From CAVVFX01 sp963747535 (lineage in GTDB: Bacteria > Acidobacteriota > Terriglobia > Bryobacterales > Bryobacteraceae), in assembly GCA_963747535.1 (NCBI GenBank), contig CAVVFX010000001.1, positions 1 to 64,000 on the forward strand: a stretch of 64,000 nucleotides of DNA, written 5' to 3'. Under the pieces are notes generated by a model. That model was not told the origin of the DNA. It did no database searches and saw only the letters and a list, made by a program, of their open reading frames with translations. The translations under genes and the position numbers were made by a program. Of this stretch, positions 54,173 to 63,431 are shown one piece after another. Position 1 is the first letter of the stretch, and each line of letters opens with the position of its first letter.

Positions 54173-54471
54173 TCACCTCGCGCGTGGCGCCACCGACTGC
54201 GCCATCGATTTTCTGCGATGACACGGATCGCATAAGGTCTGCATATTTTCGAGGTCGAGCCGTAAATCGGGACGCTCCTCGATCGGGATGATGTGGTCGC
54301 AATGAAGGTGTGTCTCCCCGCGATGGAAGCGCTGGCGGAGTTCTTCGAGGACGCGATCGGCTGGCGGCAGCTCCCGAAGTGTCCCCGGCGCAGCCGCCTT
54401 GGCCTCGTTCCATTCGCGCACGAGATCCGGCATCCATTGGCATAGCTGACAAGTGACGAGCGAACTCTATC
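54173..54471 (-). CDS. HNH endonuclease, probably 5'-truncated
   Basis: The recognisable domain is THLHCDHIIPIEERPDLRLD, NMQTLCDPCHRRKS with an upstream cysteine pair TCQLCQW. MPDLVREWN at 54,433 is the first ATG, but the CQLC pair lies before it. The frame is closed by a TAG at about 54,474. An R1 repeat lies directly upstream. HNH genes beside terminases aid phage DNA packaging. Confidence 0.75.
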
Positions 54472-54544
54472 TCGTGGAGAATCTGCCGTGATGTAGTCGA
54501 ATCCGTCGACTCGCAGCGCCCGGTCCCGCGCCAGACCTGAGCGC

Positions 54545-54620
54545 CCGGAGCTCGCGTCTTCGCTCGCTCGCCGTTTTGGCGCGAAAAACCGAGAACCGCG
54601 AGAATCGCGGTCTGCGAAGA
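54545..54620 (-). repeat. Dispersed repeat R1, copy 5
   Basis: On the minus strand CGCAGACCGCGATTCTCGCG followed by GTTCTCGGTTTTTCGCGCCA, the same core as the four copies near 19-25 kb. Confidence 0.65.
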
Positions 54621-54659
54621 TATACCAGCCGGTTGTTCTTTGTTGCAAGAGCCATCCAC

Positions 54660-55054
54660 GGAGCCGTCCAGACCACCTCGCTAAAACAGGCGAGCGCGGT
54701 TCCGCAGGAAGCCGCCGTTCCCCCGCCATGGAGTACCAATGCGCCAGCCGGCAGATTGTCCAAGGTGCCAATGCCGCTGAGCGCAGGGCCGGTATTCAGG
54801 TAGATCACAGGCGTGTTGCCGGCGAGATTACTCGGGCCGTTTGTTTCAACAGACTCGGCGACACGCCTGATGCCCACGATATACGCACCAGGCGAGAGAC
54901 CTGAAAGGTCCAATTTCACCAAGACCAAGGTTAAGCCGCTCTCGATACGGGCCTGTCCAGATGCGGATACCAGGGTCCGGCCGGCCTCCCGCCGGACTTC
55001 GACTTCGTATTGCCCGGCTTGACTGGCCAACGGAAGCGTGATGTTCAACGCCAC
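54660..55054 (-). pseudogene. Fragment of a membrane anti-sigma-like C-terminal domain
   Basis: The frame from ATG 55,054 reads MALNITLPLASQAGQYEVEV and LTLVLVKLDLSGLSPGAYIV. This beta-sandwich domain ends many acidobacterial anti-sigma-like proteins. Its N-terminal part is absent and the frame later runs into unrelated sequence (NTPVIYLNTGPALSGIGTL) and the R1 repeat. Confidence 0.5.
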
Positions 55055-56143
55055 TCGTCACCGTGGTAATCGCCGGGGCTCAGCCACCGAGGGTGAATTG
55101 GAAGCGGTTGCGCCTCTATGGGCTGCCGACGTATTCCCTCGGCTCGCTCCGCCTCGTGGGAAAGGCGGCTGCGTTAACCAAATGCGCACTCCTCGGCACG
55201 AGACTGTGAGACGCGAACGGTGAAATGCCAGATGGCCCGTTGGGACCGGTCGACCGGACTCGCCGACGGGAATACTCGGCAACTGCGGTAGTGGCCATTT
55301 TCAGCGGGTTCACGTCGCCCCGCTGTCAACCAAAAGGCTAAGACAGTTCGAAGTCGGAACTATCTGCCTCCGCAAATGTGGGGAAGTTCGAGGCGTGTCT
55401 CCGGAGAGGGTTGGTTTGACGCAGATGGTCGCAGATGGTAATATTTGGCGAAATTTTGTAGGATGCCTGCCACGGCCAAACACTCCGGCGGGCATTTGAT
55501 CAACCTTCTTGAAGTAACGTTATATTTACTTTTATCAGCGACTTACGGCGCAGGTTGTTTTCCCCTAGATCGTCGGGAAATTGCGCATTTCTTCCGAAAA
55601 GTCGAGGTGGCAGATGGGAAAAACTGTTCCCAGGCGGGAAAAAGTGACGCCAAAAGTGGCCCAGGTAGTAAAAAGGTGGTCCCAGGTGGGAAAAACAGCG
55701 CGAGTTTCTGCGTGCTTTTGGCCCCGGTCGAACCGTGGGCGCTTGGTTCGCCACGCTGGCCTTCTGGGTTGCCGGGGCTGCGCTCGTCGCCACGTCGGCC
55801 ACCAATGCGCCGACGCTGAGAAGGGAAAAACAGGCAAAGGGTGGTTGGCCAAGAATGAGGGCCTCGCGTTAAACTGCGCAAAATAACGCGAAGGCTAGAG
55901 GCGGGTCGAACCCACCGTTCCCATAAACCTTTTGATGGCCAAGTAGCTGTACACAATAGACTTAGCGAGTCGAAAAGGGGTGGCGATTTCGCTAGGCTCA
56001 GCCCTGCCGCCATCGTGCCCCACGTTATTTCCCGCGCTATTGTCGCGTAGGGGCTCCGTATTGGTGTTTTCATGGACATGATGGAGCATCTGCAGAGGTC
56101 TGGGGCCGAGGCTCTAGGCTAAACTGCCAAGGGAGGCGAACCT
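55055..56143. other. Gene-poor stretch between the phage blocks
   Basis: Apart from one uncertain frame (55,445-55,819) nothing is recognisable. The last 110 bases are shared with 61,690-61,770 and form the leader of the sigma-like fragment. Confidence 0.45.
55445..55819 (+). CDS. Uncertain hypothetical protein
   Basis: 124-residue frame including DRREIAHFFRKVEVADGKNC and GPGSKKVVPGGKNSASF. The repeated GKN/GKS motif comes from an approximately 25-base DNA periodicity (GGGAAAAA recurring). Codon use is phage-block-like, but no start signal or family is seen. Confidence 0.3.
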   Translation: MAKFCRMPATAKHSGGHLINLLEVTLYLLLSATYGAGCFPLDRREIAHFFRKVEVADGKNCSQAGKSDAKSGPGSKKVVPGGKNSASFCVLLAPVEPWALGSPRWPSGLPGLRSSPRRPPMRRR

Positions 56144-56230
56144 GTGGATTTGGATCGTATCAGCAGGTTGCTCCGGCCGATGCAAGAAAAAGTGCTTCGA
56201 TTAGATTCCTTCGGAGAGGGGACAGCATGA
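56144..56230 (+). pseudogene. Truncated sigma-region-4-like gene start
   Basis: GTG 56,144, preceded by GGGAGG, reads MDLDRISRLLRPMQEKVLRL and then an unrelated DSFGEGTA end. It equals the first 20 codons of the sigma-like gene at 61,768. Its stop overlaps the next start (ATGA), so it may now act only as a leader for that gene. Confidence 0.6.
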
Positions 56231-56850
56231 AACAGGCGTCACAATGGCAATTGCGGCGGGAGTTCTTGCAAGCGGCGCAACGAACGGTGCCTGAAATTGG
56301 TCGTTATCTGCAACAGCATGGCATGGAGTGCGGCGACCGCTGGGAGGTAATCGGCAAATGGCAGCAGCGCTTCCACTTGCCCGATGAGTGGGCCGGACAA
56401 TGCGCCTGGATCACGCTCACCATGTGGGACCGCTCTGCAGATTTCCGGAAGTCTCTCACGTGGTTTGCTGCACCACCGAGTCGCGATGTGGCCGAAACCG
56501 GGATCCCGAGATTCACGTTCCCCGCCATTGAACGGGATTTTTCCGTGGATCTAGATTTTGCGATGTTCAAACAAAGTGTTCTCTGCGTTTTGGAAGCAGC
56601 CCTCAATGAATTCGGAGATCGCATAGGCGCCGAGGATCTGGAAAGCTATCGCCAGCCTAGAAATCTGACCAGAGCATTCGAATGTTTGGCTTTAAGGCGC
56701 TGTCTGGGACTCCGCCCAAACGTGATAGCCAAGCGACGGGAGTATGCCCGCGATTGGACCACCCTGTCGCGGAGCATGCAATCCGCAGCCAAACTTATCG
56801 GTCTCAACCTGCCGGGTCGTGGACGCCCTCCCCAAAAAAATGCAAATTGA
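56227..56850 (+). CDS. Hypothetical phage-block protein
   Basis: 207 residues, coupled to the preceding fragment by ATGA. It starts MKQASQWQLRREFLQAAQRT and has TFPAIERDFSVDLDFAMFKQ and LTRAFECLALRRCLGLRPNV near the end. It finishes with a basic tail. It looks like a complete globular protein, no family recognised. Confidence 0.6.
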   Translation: MKQASQWQLRREFLQAAQRTVPEIGRYLQQHGMECGDRWEVIGKWQQRFHLPDEWAGQCAWITLTMWDRSADFRKSLTWFAAPPSRDVAETGIPRFTFPAIERDFSVDLDFAMFKQSVLCVLEAALNEFGDRIGAEDLESYRQPRNLTRAFECLALRRCLGLRPNVIAKRREYARDWTTLSRSMQSAAKLIGLNLPGRGRPPQKNAN

Positions 56851-57025
56851 GTTTGCAATTTTCTTTTCGCGCTCTCCATGCCAAGAATAAAGTAGTCAGA
56901 CGGACTACTGGCGTTGCCCGCAGGCCGGTCTGAGCGAAAAGAGAATACCAAGATGAACATCGAATTACGCAAGCCACCCCAAAGGAAATTTATAGAAAAC
57001 GAGATCATGAGAAACGGGGGCATGT

Positions 57026-58327
57026 ATGATACCCACTGAACTATCCAAGGAAATTCAGATATGGCCAATCGACAAGTTGGTCTTTTACGCCCGCAATCCG
57101 CGCAAGAACGACGCGGCGGTGGATCGCATGTGCGGCAGTATTCGTGAATTCGGGTTCAAAATTCCGTGTCTGGCTCGCAGTGACGGCGAAGTGATTGACG
57201 GTCATCTGCGCCTCAAAGCGGCCCGCCAGCTGGGCATTACCGACATCCCGGTGATCCTGTGCGACGAGTGGACCCCGGCGCAGGTTAAGGCCTTCCGGCT
57301 CCTGGTGAACCGGTCGGCTACCTGGGCGGAATGGGATGAGGAACTGTTGGCGATCGAACTGGCCGACCTCCAGGCATCGGACTTCGATCTCGCCCTTACC
57401 GGGTTCGGTACCAAGGAGATCGACGATCTCCTCTTGGATGACCCTCCGGAGGAAGATGCCGCTCCGCCGCTGCCCGCTCACCCGGTGACCCGCACCGGCG
57501 ATCTATGGCTTTGTGGTTCGCACCGGATACTATGTGGGGACGCGACCGACCCGGAGGTGGTATCGCGGCTCCTTTGCGAACGCAAGCCAGTTTTGATGGT
57601 GACCGATCCGCCCTACGGGATTGAACTGGATTCCGAGTGGCGGGACCGGGCCGGGCTGAATGGCCGCGGACCCGCCGAGCCCAGCTATTTGAAGCAGCGG
57701 ACCAAGGGGCATCAGCAAACCAGTATCTCGGGCGATACGCGCGCCGACTGGTCCGACGCATTCGCTCTGGTTCCCAGTCTCGCAGTGGGCTACGTCTGGC
57801 ATGCATCGACGTTCACCCGTGAGGTTCTCGATGGGTTGCTGCGAATCGGTTTCCTGCACCATCAGCAGATCATTTGGGACAAGGGGCGCATGGTGCTCAC
57901 CAGAACCCATTACTGGTTCCAGCATGAGCCGTGCTGGTACGTCCGCAAGAAAAACGCTCCCTGGTTGGGGAAGGCCGGCGAGAACTCGACGATCTGGCAT
58001 TCGCCTTCCCCGAAGTTCATCATGGGTGGATCGGATGAGGAGAAATTCGATCATCCCACCCAGAAACCGGTCGAGTTGATGCGGCGGCCGATCCTGAACC
58101 ACACCAAGCTCGGTGAATTGGTCTATGACCCGTTCCTGGGCAGCGGCACCACACTCGCCGCGGCGGAAGTGACCGAGCGCGTCTGTTACGGACTGGAATT
58201 AGATCCGAAATATGCGGATGTGGTGATTCAGCGTTGGCAAGCGCTGAGCCACAAGCAGGCGACGCTGGAAGGAGACGGACGAACGTTCGACGCGGTTGCC
58301 AGGGAGCGCATGAAGGTGGCCGCATGA
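57026..58327 (+). CDS. ParB-like/DNA methyltransferase fusion
   Basis: 433 residues. N-terminal ParB-like domain (IWPIDKLVFYARNPRKNDAA, GEVIDGHLRLKAARQLGITD), then a beta-class methyltransferase with MVTDPPYGIELDSEW (motif IV) and YDPFLGSGTTLAAAE (motif I). Ends ATLEGDGRTFDAVARERMKV. Intact and in one frame, the best preserved of four related genes in the window. Phage enzymes of this type protect phage DNA from restriction or mark it. Confidence 0.92.
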   Translation: MIPTELSKEIQIWPIDKLVFYARNPRKNDAAVDRMCGSIREFGFKIPCLARSDGEVIDGHLRLKAARQLGITDIPVILCDEWTPAQVKAFRLLVNRSATWAEWDEELLAIELADLQASDFDLALTGFGTKEIDDLLLDDPPEEDAAPPLPAHPVTRTGDLWLCGSHRILCGDATDPEVVSRLLCERKPVLMVTDPPYGIELDSEWRDRAGLNGRGPAEPSYLKQRTKGHQQTSISGDTRADWSDAFALVPSLAVGYVWHASTFTREVLDGLLRIGFLHHQQIIWDKGRMVLTRTHYWFQHEPCWYVRKKNAPWLGKAGENSTIWHSPSPKFIMGGSDEEKFDHPTQKPVELMRRPILNHTKLGELVYDPFLGSGTTLAAAEVTERVCYGLELDPKYADVVIQRWQALSHKQATLEGDGRTFDAVARERMKVAA

Positions 58328-58629
58328 GGGGTTCAAGGAGAGAATCCGGCGGTCGTATTGGCGCAGGAGGATGGAAACTACGAGGCGATCGAGTAGCTGC
58401 GCTCGCCGTTCTCGCGCTTGGCAGAAGCCACGGTGGGCCCATCTTCTTACCCAGCGTGGCGGAAACAAAGCCGCGGATCGAATGCGGCTGCCATCCGTGT
58501 GCCGCGTTCATCACGTTCATGACTGCGATGGCGGGCACAAGCCAGGGAATTCTGCGAAAGAATCACGATGGCGAAGGATCGGCCGTGGTGCGACGTCCAG
58601 AGACGAGAGCGGGGGGTTGGAGATGGTAG
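58324..58629 (+). CDS. Uncertain small protein
   Basis: 101-residue frame whose ATG overlaps the methyltransferase stop (ATGA). GWKLRGDRVAALAVLALGRS is the only part with a regular look. It overlaps the next gene start by a few bases. No family recognised. Confidence 0.3.
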   Translation: MRGSRRESGGRIGAGGWKLRGDRVAALAVLALGRSHGGPIFLPSVAETKPRIECGCHPCAAFITFMTAMAGTSQGILRKNHDGEGSAVVRRPETRAGGWRW

Positions 58630-59015
58630 GTCACGGCACAAAATTCGGCCGCAAAATGGAAGCGGCGATCGCCGCGTTGCTGACGCAACGGAATGTCGAG
58701 GAAGCCGCCCGCATGGCCGGCATCGGAACCCAAACGCTGTATCGATGGATGAAGGATCAGGAATTCGACGCCGCCTACCGGAAGGCCAAACGCGCCGTCT
58801 TAGATCAAGCCGTCACACGTCTGCAGCAGGGAACCAGCGCGGCGGCAACGACGGTGCTGAAGATCATGGTGGATAGCGGTGCACCGGCATCAACTCGCCT
58901 GAAGGCTGCAGAAAGCGTTTTGAGCTATGCCCAGGATGCAAACGAAATGGAGCAAGTGAGAGATCGAATCGCCGCTCTGGAGCAGGCTTCGAAACTGGCG
59001 AAGCGAAGGTACTGA
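58623..59015 (+). CDS. Homeodomain-like phage HTH protein (copy 2)
   Basis: 130 residues from ATG 58,623 (GGAG in front). KFGRKMEAAIAALLTQRNVE, EAARMAGIGTQTLYRWMKDQ and QGTSAAATTVLKIMVDSGAP run parallel to the copy at 45,179 over the full length. This shows that the two phage blocks share an ancestor. Small-terminase-like; role inferred. Confidence 0.78.
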   Translation: MVGHGTKFGRKMEAAIAALLTQRNVEEAARMAGIGTQTLYRWMKDQEFDAAYRKAKRAVLDQAVTRLQQGTSAAATTVLKIMVDSGAPASTRLKAAESVLSYAQDANEMEQVRDRIAALEQASKLAKRRY

Positions 59016-59024
59016 GGGAAGCCG

Positions 59025-59221
59025 ATGCAGAATGTGCGACGGCGCATCCCCACGCTAGTACGGTTAGCTCACCTCCTGGCGCTTCCAAAACCGCTGGAGC
59101 AGAGTCACGGGGAACCGTCATGAGATCGGATCTTTTGCGCCGGATTTGCCGCCTGGAAGCACTTATAGCGCAACAAAAGAGGGGGCCGGTGAGTAGTTTA
59201 TATGTGCGGAAGCGTCACTAA
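59025..59221 (+). pseudogene. Reduced remnants of two small phage-block genes
   Basis: Two short frames: MQNVRRRIPTLVRLAHLLAL (59,025-59,122) and, overlapping by ATGA-type coupling, MRSDLLRRICRLEALIAQQK (59,120-59,221). The second matches the start of the gene at 44,895 (MRALDRRICRLEHRL). Both are much shorter than their counterparts. Confidence 0.45.
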
Positions 59222-59507
59222 TGAGCAGCGGGCGGAGCTAGCTCGGGGCGAGCGCGTGGTGCGAGACTGGTGCGCGTGTGGCGGCTTGTTGTATGCCCGG
59301 GACCGGATCACAACCGATCCAGACGATAGGGGGCAACGCTGTGGAAATCGAGACGAGTTGCCCAGGGAGGAGGGTCAGCCACCACGCTCTGGCGAATCGG
59401 ACGGCGCGGGGGACCAGCCAGTGTGTTGGCTTGACAGGCTAATGAAAGAACTCCCCAAGTCGACGTACCCGCCCCAAGCGGCCGTCACAACCACATCACC
59501 CGCTTGA
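59202..59507 (+). CDS. Hypothetical protein with a CxC motif
   Basis: 101 residues: MCGSVTNEQRAELARGERVV then DWCACGGLLYARDRITTDPD. The cysteines (CAC) and charged rest suggest a small metal-binding protein. No family known; it converges with the following gene. Confidence 0.4.
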   Translation: MCGSVTNEQRAELARGERVVRDWCACGGLLYARDRITTDPDDRGQRCGNRDELPREEGQPPRSGESDGAGDQPVCWLDRLMKELPKSTYPPQAAVTTTSPA

Positions 59508-59870
59508 GTTCGGTTCCATGCCGACGCTGCTCCGCCCAGCAGAGCCGCGTGGCGATGGCTCGCGCACAACCTTGGCTGGGGGTCCGCTTGAAGCGGGTTT
59601 CTCAGACCGAGTGGCCTTCTTGCTCGTCTTGCCTGCCCTCGGCGCAACGTCGGGCGCCTGTGCGCCAACCGCGGCTACCGGTTCCGGTGCTGTCGAAGTG
59701 CTGTTCTGCATGGTCTCGGATTTCGCGAGGGCTGTGTTCGCTTCAGTGCCAGGCGTGGGGGGCGAAGGCCCGCTGGTTGGCTCGGTATCGGGATCGCCGC
59801 CCTGGGATTCCAATTTTCCGGGCTGGAAATCCGGTGAGGGGGTGACGCGTTCGATCTTTGCCTGGATCGT
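59496..59870 (-). pseudogene. Truncated DUF3489-type protein
   Basis: From ATG 59,870 (MTIQAKIERVTPSPDF) the frame passes through a Pro/Thr-rich linker. It then reaches GAQAPDVAPRAGKTSKKATR, parallel to SAQAADVAPKTPAATKKATR in the intact gene at 45,912. The C-terminal DUF3489 domain is missing. Confidence 0.6.
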
Positions 59871-60338
59871 CATCTTATACCTTTGTTTGCCGAAAATGAG
59901 GGTGATGTTCTGTGCGACCGTATGGATCGGCGCGGGCAGGGGCTTGGGGAAGAGGAGTAGTTTCGCCACGTTGGGCATTGTGCGGCAACGCGTCCTCATT
60001 TGCAAGTGCCCGCAATGTCGTTAGAGCGCTTTTCCATGGAGGCAGAGGCGATCGAGGAGGCGGTGGCAGGGCTCAAATTGCTTGCCGCGGGGTGATCGGC
60101 TCATCGGTGTTTCAGGGGCAATTTTGGACGACACCAGCAAGAATGTCTCACGCCGAGAGACTGAACGTAAACTTATAATATATAAAGCCTCAAAACACCA
60201 GAGCCAATATTCAATACCACCGGCGATCATCCAAGATCCGATCTCGCGCTCTCTCATTTAAAGCGAATTTAACGCGGAAACGCCATTTAGGCTGCAGGCA
60301 CCTATCGATTGCTCCTCCTATTCTCGTCAAAGAGAATC
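59871..60338. other. Intergenic stretch
   Basis: No gene is supported; short leftward frames have no recognisable content. An AT-rich patch TATAATATATAAAG at 60,172-60,185 could be part of a promoter. Confidence 0.4.
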
Positions 60339-60491
60339 ATGAACCAACGCCGACTCGGAACTTCGCCGCCAATTGGAACGGTGCCAAAGACCGAGTACAA
60401 GCGGCTGGACCGGGCAGCGAATGAAGCTCGCGTCAAGTCCGAGCAGGCGCGCCTGGCTGTCAAGCAGCACACCTCCGCGCATGGGTGCTGA
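60339..60491 (+). CDS. Small phage-block helical protein
   Basis: 50 residues from ATG 60,339. KTEYKRLDRAANEARVKSEQ, ARLAVKQHTSAHGC looks like one long amphipathic helix. I recall similar short proteins in acidobacterial phage-like loci. Confidence 0.5.
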   Translation: MNQRRLGTSPPIGTVPKTEYKRLDRAANEARVKSEQARLAVKQHTSAHGC

Positions 60492-60553
60492 GGCGCGAGT
60501 GCGTACCGTGTAGAGCAACCAAAGGCACGTTATGTGTTGTACTTAGCCTTAAG

Positions 60554-60901
60554 GTGAAGTTCTTCGTCCCACATGCCTCCAGCGACGCTGAAGCGGAACG
60601 GGCCCTGATCAGCATGGCGCAATTTGCGGGAATGCCAATGCCTGCACCGGACAAGCGCATATTCAGGCTCTCCTTTAGCCATGACGGACACCGTTGCGTA
60701 GCCGAGGTTGGGCAACCGATGGATGCTCATTACCGGGAAGGTAACCAGCCTGTATTGGCTATCTTCTTCGACCGGGAACTGTTCAAAATCTGTCTGCCAA
60801 CGCGGGGCGGTGCCAGGGGTGAGCCGATTCTGGTCGGCGCCAATTTGGTTCGAGGGGTCGTGTATTTCGAATCGCAGGGTGTGACGGCGGAGAAAGGTTA
60901 A
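60554..60901 (+). CDS. Hypothetical conserved protein
   Basis: 115 residues from GTG 60,554; the frame is open from 60,485. KFFVPHASSDAEAERALISM, AQFAGMPMPAPDKRIFRLSF and a C-terminal beta-rich part (LVRGVVYFESQGV). It appears globular and complete, no family recognised. Confidence 0.55.
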   Translation: MKFFVPHASSDAEAERALISMAQFAGMPMPAPDKRIFRLSFSHDGHRCVAEVGQPMDAHYREGNQPVLAIFFDRELFKICLPTRGGARGEPILVGANLVRGVVYFESQGVTAEKG

Positions 60902-61368
60902 AACATTTCGTCGCCAACACGGCGAAGCAACTCAGACGTTTAATCGGCCTGCTCAACCGCGATGGGCCGCCGGATTTGCCGCCGTCGCCGTTCCGGCTGT
61001 TTCAGGCCCTCGTCGCAGGCGTCGCGGGTCACGGAAAGTTGGGTTCAGATATTGGAACTTCGTTGGCTTGGCTCGAAACACTCGGGCCCCCGGTTATCCT
61101 CGCCCACCCGGCCCCTGAAACTCGCTGCGAGCGAACCCCTGGCTAAGGTTGCGCGCCAGGGCAGCAAGAGCGAGACCCATCTTGTCAGAACCAAGCTTTG
61201 CAGAGCGTCGGCCGCTTGCGCCTGGGTAACGGATGCCCGGCGGAAGGCCTTGAAAATGGTGAGGGGGTCCAAAGGAGAAAGCCGCCGGGGTTCGGTCCGG
61301 CGGCTGCGAGAGCGAGGGATGCAGGAAACTAAGAGGCGAACGAGTAGGGGCGCTCGGACCGAGCCGCA
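60902..61368. other. Stretch without a clear gene
   Basis: Frames on both strands overlap; the leftward MDPLTIFKAFRRASVTQAQA (61,272-61,045) is the most protein-like and may follow the gene at 61,369. I cannot support it further. Confidence 0.35.
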
Positions 61369-61596
61369 TCAGCGCGTGCGGAGGGTCGGGCGGCGAGCGC
61401 AGGCCAGCCAGGGAAACTGCGCTTCCAGGCGCAAGCTGTCCTGGTGGACTGTTTCCGAGGGGGGTGGGGGAAGTTGGGCCACCGGAGGTACGGGGGCCTG
61501 AGATTGGCGGAGGCGCAGGTTGCGGCCGTAGGCACGTCCGCCGCGTGCACCGAGTTGGCGGCACTGCTCGATGGTTTTGTTGAAGAGGATCTGCAT
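61369..61596 (-). CDS. Small basic phage-block protein
   Basis: 75 residues from ATG 61,596, with AAGGAG ten bases upstream. KTIEQCRQLGARGGRAYGRN, a Pro-rich middle, and a C-terminal EAQFPWLACARR. The LGARGGR...RNLRLR and QFPWL pieces recur in small proteins beside phage-like genes as I recall. Unknown role. Confidence 0.55.
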   Translation of the reverse strand: MQILFNKTIEQCRQLGARGGRAYGRNLRLRQSQAPVPPVAQLPPPPSETVHQDSLRLEAQFPWLACARRPTLRTR

Positions 61597-61689
61597 AGTT
61601 GAAAAGCTCCTTTGCTTGGCACGACCATTCATTGATCAGAAGGGGCGGGAAAGCAAGGCAAATGAGGCCCAGTATTGGCCGTTTATCTA

Positions 61690-61767
61690 ACGTGTTTTCA
61701 TGGCGATGTGGAGTATCTGCAGAAGTCCGGGACGAGGCTGAGTTAAACTGCCAAGGGAGGCGAACCT
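61690..61767 (+). repeat. Leader shared with 56,040-56,143
   Basis: GTGTTTTCATGG, ATCTGCAGA, GAGGCT and AACTGCCAAGGGAGGCGAAC occur in the same order in both places, immediately before the sigma-like start codons. Duplicated promoter/leader. Confidence 0.7.
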
Positions 61768-62104
61768 GTGGATATGGATCGTGTCAGCCGGCTGCTGCGG
61801 GGACTCCGGCCGCGGCACGAGAAAGTGCTTTCGATTATATTTCGGACTGGGCTGTGAGCGGCCCCATTCGGCTCAGGAGATGGCAGAAGAGTTCGGCGTA
61901 TCGGCGCAGGTGATCGCTGGCGTTATCGGCGCAGCGCAGCGAAAGCTGGTGCAGGAAGGGTTGACCGGAAGCGAACTGCGCGAAGCCGCCCGACAGGCTA
62001 ACGAAGCAACCGCCTTTCGACCTTTGGTGGAACCAAACCGGTGCCGCCCGGGCCCCCCATTCGCGCCACCAGTCCAGAGCGCGCTGAGCGCCAGCAAATC
62101 GTAA
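61768..62104 (+). pseudogene. Sigma-region-4-like HTH gene with a frameshift
   Basis: GTG 61,768 (GGGAGG seven bases before) opens MDMDRVSRLLRGLRPRHEKV LSI and stops at 61,857. From 61,838 the neighbouring frame continues YFGLGCERPHSAQEMAEEFG and VSAQVIAGVIGAAQRKLVQE, a region-4 type HTH, then GLTGSELREAARQ. A one-base change in the run TTATATTTC accounts for the break. Probably a phage-type transcription or packaging regulator once. Confidence 0.7.
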
Positions 62105-63136
62105 AATGCGGAGAATACTCTCAGGCACAACGTTTCAAACACCTGGTTGTTAACCAAAAGGTCCTGAGTTCGATTACGTTTGGGGAGGCAGATAGCTCCG
62201 ACTTCGAACTCTCTCTGGCCTTTTGGTTGACAGCAGGCGGCGGCGACTTGCTGGAAATGGCCAATAGCTGGGCAAAGCCGTGCTCTCGAGGCCGCCCGGG
62301 CGCATCCGTCGGCTGCCCCACGGGCACCTCTTCCAGTGGCCTTTTGGCGTTTCAGCTATCGTGTCTCATACTCTCTGCCGAACGGTGCGCGTTTGGTTAA
62401 CACAACGGCGGCAAACTCCGCCCTCCGGCGCGCGTCGATCGCAGTCGGGATCGCGCCGGAAACTTGGCCCTGCGGAATTCAAGCCGTGGGCCATTTATAT
62501 TCCCAAGCTCGCCGGCCCCTCAGGCTTCGGCCGGAGGAGGTATTTTTTGTCCGCTTGACAGGCCAGGATGGAGGCCCGAATCACCGGGAGTGCTGGATGC
62601 GGGACCCGGACGCCTATGTCGTAGTGACCGAGGTCGTGCGCTGGCACCTCGCTCGGACTCAGTTCACTGCAGCGAAAGTCGCTTTGGTGAAGTTGATCTT
62701 TTTGCGGTCTACGCCGGCGGGTTGCAGACTCACTTCGCGGCGGCCATGACGCGCGTCCGGTGCGGCAGCGGGGGCCCGTTAGCGCAACATCTACGTGAGC
62801 CACTGCGACGGGCGAGGCGAATGACCGCCGGACGGTGTTAGCGGAGTGCTCGGCCAGCCCCGGTCGTTTTGCGAGCTCGCGCGCCCGAGGGCGACACGCC
62901 CCGCTCGCCAGGACGAACCGCCAGCCTGCCCAACTCGCCTCGTCTCGAACTCAGGACGCGATGACGCAGACTGGCGAGAGCATGCTGGGACCAGTCTCGA
63001 CCTTGGCCTCGATCGCGGCCTTCGCCGTCCGCTTATCGACCAAGGGTGACGCACCGCAGGTCTTCCAGACGGAAGTAGGCTCGGCCTGCAGCCGCAATAA
63101 GAAACGGATTTGGAACGGCCAGGTGCCATGGCGGGG
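62105..63136. other. Patchwork stretch without an intact gene
   Basis: The only protein-like part is a rightward frame at about 62,551-62,749 (VRLTGQDGGPNHRECWMRDP, DAYVVVTEVVRWHLARTQFT). It has GGAGGAGG upstream but no start codon at the right distance. The rest shows no recognisable content. Confidence 0.4.
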
Positions 63137-63211
63137 GTGCATAAGAACCCGCCCTGGGATAGGATTAAGGAACTTATGAAGGACAGGGCCTATCGCGAAG
63201 AACGGGCTTAA
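63137..63211 (+). pseudogene. Diverged 5' copy of the zinc-ribbon-like gene
   Basis: GTG 63,137 reads MHKNPPWDRIKELMKDRAYR, then EERA and stop, against MHRKPPWDRIEELMKDRAYL at 20,969. The similarity includes the upstream CCATGGCGG. It breaks off where the ATPase fragment begins. Confidence 0.65.
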
Positions 63212-63431
63212 TTGTCCGGACGACTTGCTGGACGATTTCCTCAAACGTCGCTATCTCGCAAGCGGCAAGCCGTTCCGTCGTTGCCATCCGCGGGACATTA
63301 TCTCGCATGCGATCGATTTCGTTCAGTTTCGCGGGGATGCGTTGAAGCTATCGAAGGCGTTGCTAGACCATGCGTTCAGTTCTTGCTTCGCTGAGGCGGG
63401 CGCATTCACTTCGACGGGCGGGCCACGATGA
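63195..63431 (+). pseudogene. C-terminal fragment of an AAA+ ATPase
   Basis: Frame from AKNGLNCPDDLLDDFLKRRY through ASGKPFRRCHPRDIISHAID and ALLDHAFSSCFA. This RRCHPRD...ISHA pattern closes a group of bacterial AAA+ ATPases of unknown role. The Walker domains are absent; it is joined directly to the zinc-ribbon fragment. Confidence 0.55.

Noticed and set aside
54099..54771. Long frames around the HNH gene
   Set aside because: They run through the HNH domain in wrong frames and through the R1 repeat.
55600..55720. GGGAAAAA periodicity as a possible iteron origin
   Set aside because: Only three or four imperfect units, no neighbouring replication protein gene.
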